A stretch of DNA of 15,422 nucleotides from a candidate division FCPU426 bacterium (GTDB lineage: Bacteria > Oederibacteriota > PGYV01 > Palsa-1178), in NCBI GenBank assembly GCA_003167475.1, contig PMTB01000110.1:1-15422 (forward strand), given 5' to 3'. Of the stretch, positions 8,145 through 13,968 are shown in pieces. The notes below the pieces were generated by a model. That model saw only the letters and a program-made list of their open reading frames with translations. It was not told the origin of the DNA and made no database searches. Positions within the stretch are counted from its first letter, which is position 1, and each line of letters opens with the position of its first letter. Position numbers and translations under genes: made by a program.

Positions 8145-8613
8145 ACTCAAAAAGCGGGAAGAACTGGCGAAGATAGTGGCGAAACTGAAAAAACAGGGCA
8201 AGAAAGTGGCGTTTGCCAATGGTTGCTTTGACATACTCCATGTGGGACATATAAGGTTCTTAAAAGCTGCCAGGTCAAAAGGCGACGTGCTTGTGTTGGG
8301 TTTAAATTCGGACTCATCTGTGAGAAAATTAAAAGGCGAAGGCCGGCCGCTCGTGAACCAGCGCGAGCGCGCCGAGATAATGTCGGCTTTTGAGTTTGTG
8401 GATTATATAGTGGTATTCAACGAGCTGACTGTTGATAAAACTTTACAGGTACTATTGCCCACTTACCATTGCAAGGGCACGGATTATACCGTGGACACGG
8501 TCCCGGAAAAGGAAATGGCGAAAAAGTTCGGCATAAAGATAGCGATAGTGGGTGACCCGAAGGACCATTCGACCAAAGATATTATAAAGACGATAGTGGA
8601 GAAGTACCGTTAA
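8137..8613 (+). CDS. rfaE2: HldC/RfaE2-like sugar-phosphate nucleotidyltransferase, diverged paralogue
   Basis: A 158-residue cytidylyltransferase-fold enzyme. The nucleotide-binding motif is FANGCFDILHVGH with HVGH at 35-38, followed by LNSDSSVRKLKG. In the family it transfers AMP to heptose-1-phosphate. The C-terminal half departs from classical HldC: KGTDYTVDTVPE (113-124) replaces the KGGDW region, and GDPKDHSTKDII (139-150) replaces the G-x-STTNII motif found in the second copy. As I recall, similar variants occur in rfaE-like proteins of planctomycete-type bacteria. Kinase and nucleotidyltransferase are separate but overlapping genes here, corresponding to the two halves of fused HldE. 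Whether it makes ADP-heptose or another nucleotide sugar is open. Confidence 0.82.
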   Translation: MSKLKKREELAKIVAKLKKQGKKVAFANGCFDILHVGHIRFLKAARSKGDVLVLGLNSDSSVRKLKGEGRPLVNQRERAEIMSAFEFVDYIVVFNELTVDKTLQVLLPTYHCKGTDYTVDTVPEKEMAKKFGIKIAIVGDPKDHSTKDIIKTIVEKYR

Positions 8614-8644
8614 GATCGAAAAATCTGAACCTTAGAAGGGGTTT

Positions 8645-9625
8645 ATGGAAAAAATACTGGTTTCAAGAACGGACGGCATTGGTGATCTGCTGCTGACAAC
8701 TCCGTTGATTCATGAGTTAAAGATCAAATACCCGTCTGTCAGGCTTACAGTGCTGGCGTCCAAATACGCCGGGGAACTGCTTTTAAACAATCCGGATGTC
8801 GATAATGTCATAGGGTACGACAAAAACGGGCCAAAGGCGCTTCTTGCCGTGTTAAAAGCTGAAAAATTTGACACGGTAATTGCGGTTTACCCGAGGCCCG
8901 AACTTGCCTGGTTGTTTTTTGAGGCGGGAATACCACAAAGATACGGGACGGGTTCGAGATTGTATTCCTTGTTTTATAACAGGCCCGTATGGATGAGCAG
9001 AAAAAAATCCGGGATAAGCGAAGCGGATTATAATATTATGACGGCGGGCAGGCTTCTGGGGCGCGTTCAGGCGGTTAAAGAGTACTATTATATGACCGCG
9101 GATGAACGGCAAAAAGGCGCGGAGTACGCTGAACAAAAAGGATTGAAACCTGATTTTATCATCATCCATCCCGGCAGTAAAGGGTCTGCCTGGAACTTGA
9201 GCTGGAAAGCCTACGGCAGACTTGCCGTGGAGCTGCTGGCAAACGGATACAGGGTTCTTTTGACCGGCGGGAATGCCGAGAAGGATATGCTACTGAGGAT
9301 CGGGGATTCCATTGAAAAAAAAGACGGATTATTCGTAATGGATGAAGAGCTGACAATGCGGGAATTCGCGGGAATTATCTCACAGGCTTCGGTTTTAATA
9401 AGCGGTTCCACCGGCCCCATGCATATCGCGGCGGCGCTCGGGGTCAGGACTTTAAGTTTTTTTCCGCCTGACCGGATAGCCGCAATGAAACCGGCCAGGT
9501 GGGCGCCGCTCGGGAACAAGAAGGTTATTTTGCAGCCGGAAGGTAATCTTCCGAAGCGGTTAGTCATGGATTCCATCAGCCCGGGGCTGATATTATCAAA
9601 ATTAAAGGAACTCATTGGAGAATGA
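8645..9625 (+). CDS. Glycosyltransferase family 9 (heptosyltransferase-like)
   Basis: A 326-residue GT-B fold transferase of the WaaC/WaaF/RfaF family. The N-terminus has the family motif SRTDGIGDLLLTTPL (7-21), with Asp14 in the position of the conserved acidic residue. The middle has HPGSKGSAW, and the C-terminal donor-binding motif appears as SGSTGPMHIAAALGV (about 257-271). The family transfers heptose from ADP-heptose onto the Kdo or heptose of the LPS inner core on the cytoplasmic face. Position directly after a kinase/nucleotidyltransferase pair and before an envelope lipoprotein supports this. The acceptor and order of addition cannot be read, so no waaC or waaF symbol is given. The ATG is preceded by AGAAGGGG. 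It ends in an ATGA overlap with the next gene. Confidence 0.88.
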   Translation: MEKILVSRTDGIGDLLLTTPLIHELKIKYPSVRLTVLASKYAGELLLNNPDVDNVIGYDKNGPKALLAVLKAEKFDTVIAVYPRPELAWLFFEAGIPQRYGTGSRLYSLFYNRPVWMSRKKSGISEADYNIMTAGRLLGRVQAVKEYYYMTADERQKGAEYAEQKGLKPDFIIIHPGSKGSAWNLSWKAYGRLAVELLANGYRVLLTGGNAEKDMLLRIGDSIEKKDGLFVMDEELTMREFAGIISQASVLISGSTGPMHIAAALGVRTLSFFPPDRIAAMKPARWAPLGNKKVILQPEGNLPKRLVMDSISPGLILSKLKELIGE

Positions 9626-10683
9626 AAAAAACATTACTGTTATTGTCAATTACAACTGTCATTTTGGCGTCGTGCGCCACTATGGCAAAAAAAGTGTCCA
9701 TGCTTGAGGTGACAAAGGCGGAAAAGGCGGTCAGGGCCGCGGCCGAGAAGGTCGTGGAAGCCATCCCGGATGCAAATACATATTATACTGTTATGAAGGG
9801 CGACAGCTTGTGGAAAATATCAAAAAAAGTCTGCGGCAGGGGAAGCGGCTGGGAGCGCATATATGAACTGAATAATTTTGACGACAATACCGTCCTTACC
9901 GAAGGCATGAAGCTCAGGACCACCAATGTATGCGCCCGACGCGTGAAATCCAAAAGTAATACAGCCACGGCTGAGGCCGTAAAAAAGATTTTTTCCTACA
10001 GGGTCGAGGAGAATAAAGCCTTTGGCGTGGGCGAAAAACTGACATTCAGCGTAAAATACTTCAACGTTACGGCCGGCATCGCCACGCTTGAGGTCAAAGA
10101 TATCGAAAAATACAACGACAGGCAGGTTTACCATATTGAAGCCAATGCCAGAACCGCCCCGTTCTTCGAGTCGTTTTACAGGGTAAAAGACGTCATATCC
10201 ACATACATGGATGTCATGGGGCTTTATTCGTGGAAATATTATAAAAAACTCGAAGAGGGCGGGTACCGCAATTCCACCACAATGGATTTCAACCACGAAC
10301 AGGGATACGCTGTAAAACCAAACGGGGACAAGTGCGACATAACGCCTTTTGTCCAGGACGTCCTTTCCGAGTTTTATTATTTCAGGAGCGTTTTTAAGGG
10401 ACAAGACGAGGTCAGGATAGACGTGGCTTCGGATGAGTGCAAGGAATATCAGATCGTGGTAAAAAAACTCCGCTATGAGACCGTATCGACCGACGCCGGG
10501 GATTTTGACTGCGTGGTGGTGCAACCGTTTTTAAAGTATGAAGGCATATTCAGGCAAAAAGGCGACGTGTGGATATGGCTTACAAACGACAAGAACCTGA
10601 TACCGGTCATGATAAAGAGCCAGATAGCGATCGGAACCATCGATGTTATACTGCAGGAAGCAAATGTGGTGAAGGCGGAATAA
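9622..10683 (+). CDS. LysM plus DUF3108 envelope lipoprotein
   Basis: A 353-residue predicted lipoprotein with a short hydrophobic signal and lipobox LASC (Cys18). A charged, probably helical linker (about 25-50) leads to a LysM domain (about 53-101, starting TYYTVMKGDSLWKIS), the peptidoglycan-binding fold. A DUF3108-like domain follows (about 126-350, starting YRVEENKAFGVGEKLTFSVKY), with the alternating strands typical of that family. This should be an outer-membrane-anchored, wall-contacting periplasmic protein of unknown function. The ATGA overlap with the GT9 gene implies coupled translation. The spacing of LysM and DUF3108 in one chain is notable. Two cysteines flank the LysM domain (Cys71 within it, Cys104 just after) and could pair. 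Confidence 0.85.
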   Translation: MKKTLLLLSITTVILASCATMAKKVSMLEVTKAEKAVRAAAEKVVEAIPDANTYYTVMKGDSLWKISKKVCGRGSGWERIYELNNFDDNTVLTEGMKLRTTNVCARRVKSKSNTATAEAVKKIFSYRVEENKAFGVGEKLTFSVKYFNVTAGIATLEVKDIEKYNDRQVYHIEANARTAPFFESFYRVKDVISTYMDVMGLYSWKYYKKLEEGGYRNSTTMDFNHEQGYAVKPNGDKCDITPFVQDVLSEFYYFRSVFKGQDEVRIDVASDECKEYQIVVKKLRYETVSTDAGDFDCVVVQPFLKYEGIFRQKGDVWIWLTNDKNLIPVMIKSQIAIGTIDVILQEANVVKAE

Positions 10684-10688
10684 TTGTA

Positions 10689-10852
10689 AAGTTTTTAAGC
10701 CAAAAGCCAAAAGACAAAAGTTAAGTTATGAAGCAAGTGAAGGCAAGTAGTGCTATAAGGCAAGCTGCAATTGTTTGTTTTTTGAACTTTTTGCCGTCAC
10801 TTTACAACTTAAACACTTAACTTTTGTCTTTTGGCTTTTGGCTTTATAACTT
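10689..10852. repeat. AAGCCAA-family palindromic element, complete copy 1
   Basis: The core arms 10697-10725 and 10816-10844 are a perfect 29-bp inverted repeat. Each arm is made of 7-nt words: AAGCCAA, AAGCCAA, AAGACAA, AAGTTAA. Outside each arm lie three variable bases and then AAGTT/AACTT, extending the element to about 164 bp. The interior is imperfectly complementary, so the whole could fold into one long hairpin. It occupies most of the 241-nt gap after the LysM gene, and a promoter follows. No coding frame is evident in it. It might act as a terminator or be a MITE-like mobile repeat. Confidence 0.9.
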
Positions 10853-10866
10853 ACTGTTTTTTATGG

Positions 10867-10896
10867 TTGACTAAACCCTCCCAAACCTATTATAAT
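10867..10896 (+). promoter_or_regulatory. Sigma-70-like promoter for gmhA-hldA-hldC
   Basis: TTGACT (10867-10872) and a consensus TATAAT (10891-10896) are separated by 18 bp. The expected start near 10903 leaves a ~22-nt leader, with an AAAGGGAG ribosome binding site just before the ATG at 10925. The promoter lies immediately to the right of the palindromic element. Confidence 0.65.
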
Positions 10897-10924
10897 TATA
10901 CATCCTAAGACAAAGGGAGCTGTC

Positions 10925-11500
10925 ATGGCCGATTACTTTGAAAAGTCAGTTAAGGAAAGCTGCGCAGTAAAGGCAAAAAGTTACAAGGCAAACAAGGTTA
11001 AACTCCAAAAGACAGTGGACTCCCTGCACGACACCCTGAAAACCGGACATAAAATCCTCATATTCGGCAATGGCGGATCTGCCGCCGACGCCCAGCATAT
11101 TGCCGCTGAATTCGTCGTACGCCTTAAACTGGAGCGCAGGGGATATCCGGCGATCGCCCTGACCACAGATTCATCCATCCTTACATCATGCGGAAATGAT
11201 TACGGGTTTGACAGGATATTTGAGAGGCAGGTGGAGGCCCTGGGGAATTTCGGGGATATGTGCATGGCCATCTCCACTTCGGGCAACTCGAAAAACGTGA
11301 TCCTCGCCATACGGGAAGCCAAAAGAAAAGGCATGCAGGTAATCGGCTTTACCGGAAAAGGCGGGGGCAAGATGGCGGGAATTTGCGACATACTCATAGA
11401 CGTAAAATCAGCCAATACCATGAGGATACAGGAGACGCATATCACGTTTTTTCACGTGATCTGCGACATGACCGAAAAAAAGCTCGCGGGGGAAATTTAA
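10925..11500 (+). CDS. gmhA: Sedoheptulose-7-phosphate isomerase
   Basis: A 191-residue SIS-fold isomerase, close to the usual length of about 190-195. The motif GNGGSAADAQHIAAEF is at 48-63 and the sugar-phosphate loop STSGNS at 117-122. The zinc ligands His58, Glu62, Gln169 and His177 have the same spacing as E. coli His61, Glu65, Gln172 and His180. It converts sedoheptulose-7-phosphate to D-glycero-D-manno-heptose-7-phosphate, the first committed step of ADP-heptose synthesis, in the cytoplasm. It leads a three-gene unit with a clear promoter and is followed one base later by the hldA start. This is the only gmhA in the window, so it probably feeds one or both kinases. Confidence 0.95.
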   Translation: MADYFEKSVKESCAVKAKSYKANKVKLQKTVDSLHDTLKTGHKILIFGNGGSAADAQHIAAEFVVRLKLERRGYPAIALTTDSSILTSCGNDYGFDRIFERQVEALGNFGDMCMAISTSGNSKNVILAIREAKRKGMQVIGFTGKGGGKMAGICDILIDVKSANTMRIQETHITFFHVICDMTEKKLAGEI

Positions 11501-11501
11501 G

Positions 11502-12485
11502 TTGAATAATACAAGCAAAGACGCGCTGAAAAAAATCATCAAAAAATTTAAAAATAAAAAAATACTCGTTGTCGGGGACCTGATGATAGACGAGTATATT
11601 TGGGGCAGGGTTTCCAGGATATCGCCCGAGGCCCCGATACCCGTGGTTGAAGTGGAGAAGGAAGACTCCAAGCCGGGCGGCGCCGCGAATGTCATACTGA
11701 ACCTGGTATCGCTTGGCGCAAAAGTTTTCGCGGCCGGGGTAACCGGCAGGGACGATAACGCCAAAAGGCTCGGCGCCTACCTGAAAAAAGTGAAAGTGAA
11801 CATATCCTCGGTAGTTGCCGATAAAAGCAGGCCCACCACGGTTAAAACCAGGGTGATAGCCCATCACCAGCAGGTCGTCCGTATTGATAAGGAGCATAAA
11901 ACGGATATTTCAAGCGTCATCGCGAAAAATATAATAAGAAGGATTACAAAAATAATAAAAAAAATGGATGCTGTGATTTTTTCGGATTATGACAAGGGCC
12001 TGCTTACGGGGCCCCTTGTTGACGGGATAATGGCGAGGGCGAAGAACAAGATCGTCACAGTGGACCCCAAACCCGATAATGTGGAAATATTCAGGGACGT
12101 CACCCTTATATCACCGAATAAAAAAGAAGCCTCGGAAGCCTCGGGACTGCAGATAACAAGCGAAGACGATGTGCTGAAAGCCTCGAAAATACTTCAGGAC
12201 ATCACTAATTCAAAGGCGATACTTATCACCCGCGGGGAAGAAGGAATGTCGCTTTATGAGGACGGTTCCATGCGTTCGGTGCCGACAGTTGCCAGGGAAG
12301 TTTTTGACGTGACCGGCGCGGGAGATACGGTAATTTCAGTTGTAACGCTCGCTCTTTCCTGCGGCGCCTCATTTGACGAGGCTGCGGTGCTTTCGAACAT
12401 AGCCGCGGGAAAAGTCGTGGCAGAAGTCGGCGTAGTGACTCTGACGCCAAAAGAACTGGAAGAAGCTGTCGATGAAAAACACTGA
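11502..12485 (+). CDS. hldA: D-glycero-beta-D-manno-heptose-7-phosphate kinase (canonical copy)
   Basis: A 327-residue PfkB-family kinase like the N-terminal half of HldE. Motifs are GDLMIDEY (25-32), SRISPEAPIPVVEVE, the sugar-binding GGAAN, and DVTGAGDTV (269-277) with catalytic Asp275. The family adds phosphate at O1 of heptose-7-phosphate. The start is a TTG at 11502, one base after the gmhA stop, with GGGGGAAA upstream. The next in-frame Met lies inside the conserved GDLMID motif, so a later start would destroy the fold. It overlaps hldC by 14 nt. Context (gmhA before, hldC after) makes this the more likely genuine heptose kinase of the two in the window. Confidence 0.92.
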   Translation: MNNTSKDALKKIIKKFKNKKILVVGDLMIDEYIWGRVSRISPEAPIPVVEVEKEDSKPGGAANVILNLVSLGAKVFAAGVTGRDDNAKRLGAYLKKVKVNISSVVADKSRPTTVKTRVIAHHQQVVRIDKEHKTDISSVIAKNIIRRITKIIKKMDAVIFSDYDKGLLTGPLVDGIMARAKNKIVTVDPKPDNVEIFRDVTLISPNKKEASEASGLQITSEDDVLKASKILQDITNSKAILITRGEEGMSLYEDGSMRSVPTVAREVFDVTGAGDTVISVVTLALSCGASFDEAAVLSNIAAGKVVAEVGVVTLTPKELEEAVDEKH

Positions 12486-12960
12486 CAAGGTCATTTTTGG
12501 CCGAAAGAAACTCATAATTGCGGTAAAGAAACTCAAGAAACAGGGTAAGAAAATAGTTTTCACGAACGGTTGTTATGACCTTTTGCACGGCGGGCATGTA
12601 AGGTTCCTGGCCGCGGCAAAAAAGATGGGCGATGTGCTGGTGCTGGCTTTAAACAGCGACGCCTCGGTCAGAAGGATAAAGGGCCCCAAAAGGCCGGTCA
12701 CAAACCAGGACGAAAGGGCCGAAGTAATGTCCGCCCTTGAAAGCGTGGACATAGTTACCATATTTGACGAGAACGACCCGTACAATATAATAAAGGACAT
12801 AGTCCCCAACGTGCTTGTCAAAGGCGGGGATTGGGCGCTTGATAAGATTATAGGTGCGGATATAGTGGAAGCCGCCGGCGGGAAGGTAAGGAACGTACCG
12901 TATGTCAAAGGCAAATCAACGACGAATATAATAGCGAAAGTGATGAAGTACTACGCATAG
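12472..12960 (+). CDS. hldC: D-glycero-beta-D-manno-heptose-1-phosphate adenylyltransferase (canonical copy)
   Basis: A 162-residue nucleotidyltransferase with FTNGCYDLLHGGH (HGGH at 39-42), LNSDASVRRIKGP and the classical C-terminal features LVKGGDW (115-121) and GKSTTNII (147-154). These match the adenylyltransferase half of HldE. It produces ADP-D,D-heptose after GmhB action. The start at 12472 lies inside the hldA 3' end, indicating coupled translation. Because GmhA, HldA and HldC are consecutive while GmhB is 4.5 kb upstream, the pathway is split between two transcription units. A palindromic repeat starts 3 nt after the stop. No HldD epimerase gene follows. Confidence 0.92.
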   Translation: MKNTDKVIFGRKKLIIAVKKLKKQGKKIVFTNGCYDLLHGGHVRFLAAAKKMGDVLVLALNSDASVRRIKGPKRPVTNQDERAEVMSALESVDIVTIFDENDPYNIIKDIVPNVLVKGGDWALDKIIGADIVEAAGGKVRNVPYVKGKSTTNIIAKVMKYYA

Positions 12961-12963
12961 ATG

Positions 12964-13145
12964 AAGTTGTTAAGCCAAAAGCCAAAAGACAAAAGTAAAG
13001 GTTTTAAGTGTATAAGTAAGGGCAAGGGAAACAAAATGAAAACGAAGTGGTTGTGATGCTCTTTTAGGGCTTGTTTTTATTTGAACACTTGCCTTAACTT
13101 GTTCTATACTTAACTTTTGTCTTTTGGCTTTTGGCTTAAAAACTT
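12964..13145. repeat. AAGCCAA-family palindromic element, complete copy 2
   Basis: Core arms 12970-12996 and 13113-13139 are a perfect 27-bp inverted repeat of the same AAGCCAA/AAGACAA words as copy 1. The same outer AAGTT/AACTT boxes follow after three variable bases. The total is about 182 bp. Interior matches to copy 1 (TTTGAAC, then CTTGCC-like and AACTT boxes before CTTAAC) show common descent rather than chance. It fills nearly the whole 201-nt gap between hldC and kdsB, ending 16 nt before the kdsB start. Confidence 0.9.
13081..13110 (+). promoter_or_regulatory. Candidate kdsB-pyrG promoter inside the palindromic element
   Basis: TTGAAC (13081-13086) and TATACT (13105-13110) are 18 bp apart, within the right half of the repeat and just before its right arm. 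Transcription would start near 13117, so the kdsB leader would consist largely of the repeat arm. Copy 1 shares the TTGAAC box but not the -10 box. Confidence 0.4.
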
Positions 13146-13161
13146 AAAAGCAGGGAGTTCT

Positions 13162-13893
13162 ATGAATATTATTGGAGTAATCCCGGCCCGGCTGAAATCA
13201 ACCCGGTTCCCGGAAAAAATGCTGGCGAAGATTAAGGGTAAGACCCTGATAGAGATGGTATATGCCAACGCGAGGAAAGCAAATTCATTAAAAGAACTTT
13301 ACGTCGCCACCGACAACGTGAAGATAAGGAACGTCATAGAAGCCGCGGGCGGCAAGGCCATCATGACGCCGGCATCATGCAAGTCCGGCACAGAGCGTAT
13401 AAGGGAAGCGTTAAAGTCCATACGCGCCAACATGAACGACATAGTCGTGAACATCCAGGGCGACGAGCCGCTGCTTGAGCCGGCGCTTATTGACAAGGCT
13501 GTAAAGGCCCTCATAGCTGACAAAACATGCGACGCTTCAACACTCGCGTGTGTCATCACGGACCCGAAAGAGATAAGCAATACGTCCGTTGTAAAGATCG
13601 TTACAGATAATTTCTCGAACGCGATGTACTTCTCGAGGTCAATAATTCCGCACAACAGGGACGGAGTAAAATTAAAACCCGGGATTTATTTGAAACACAT
13701 AGGATTATACGCCTATAAAAAGAGCGTTCTGGACAGGTGGCTCAAACTGGACAGCCGCTACGAGAATGTGGAAAAGCTCGAACAGTTAAGGATGCTTGAG
13801 AACGGCTGTAAAATGAAGGTGGTAGTGGTAAGGAGCAAAAGCATTGGCATAGATACGAAGCAGGATTTTGCGAGGCTCAAGAAGCTTATTTGA
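13162..13893 (+). CDS. kdsB: 3-deoxy-manno-octulosonate cytidylyltransferase (CMP-Kdo synthetase)
   Basis: A 243-residue enzyme, near the usual ~245-255. It begins with the nucleotide-binding motif GVIPARLKSTRFPEKML and has VATDN, then SGTERIREA, VNIQGDEPLLEP (metal/nucleotide site) and YFSRSIIPHNR. It ends with HIGLYAYKK, YENVEKLEQLRMLENG and GIDTKQD. It joins CMP from CTP to Kdo in the cytoplasm, activating it for transfer to lipid A. The ATG at 13162 has GGGAG just upstream. A longer frame opening with TTG at 13117 begins inside the palindromic repeat, adds 15 residues unlike the family, and is rejected. pyrG follows after 75 nt. Confidence 0.95.
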   Translation: MNIIGVIPARLKSTRFPEKMLAKIKGKTLIEMVYANARKANSLKELYVATDNVKIRNVIEAAGGKAIMTPASCKSGTERIREALKSIRANMNDIVVNIQGDEPLLEPALIDKAVKALIADKTCDASTLACVITDPKEISNTSVVKIVTDNFSNAMYFSRSIIPHNRDGVKLKPGIYLKHIGLYAYKKSVLDRWLKLDSRYENVEKLEQLRMLENGCKMKVVVVRSKSIGIDTKQDFARLKKLI

Positions 13894-13918
13894 ACTTAAC
13901 GGATTCAGATGAGGGTTT

Positions 13919-13946
13919 GAATTCCAAACTCCGAACTTCGAATTCC
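13919..13946. repeat. GAATTCC heptamer array between kdsB and pyrG
   Basis: Four consecutive 7-nt words fill 28 bases: GAATTCC, AAACTCC, GAACTTC, GAATTCC. The two outer words contain the palindrome GAATTC and can pair with each other. The unit length is the same as in the AAGCCAA and AATCCCA families, but the word differs. It lies in a 75-nt gap with no other content except the pyrG ribosome binding site (AGAGG, 13958-13962). Confidence 0.75.
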
Positions 13947-13968
13947 GCACAAATAAAAGAGGTGTTCC

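Noticed and set aside
9820..10524. Long minus-strand open frame (234 codons) opposite the LysM-DUF3108 gene
   Set aside because: Antisense shadow of a gene with a clear signal peptide and domains; it lacks recognisable motifs. The same holds for the other minus-strand frames, such as 3138-3665 and 14041-14589.
10689..13145. CRISPR array or insertion sequence
   Set aside because: The repeats are two isolated inverted-repeat units, not regularly spaced direct repeats with unique spacers, and neither contains a transposase frame.
13117..13161. Upstream extension of kdsB from a TTG start
   Set aside because: The extra 15 codons translate the arm of the palindromic repeat and precede a normal KdsB N-terminus that has its own ATG and ribosome binding site.
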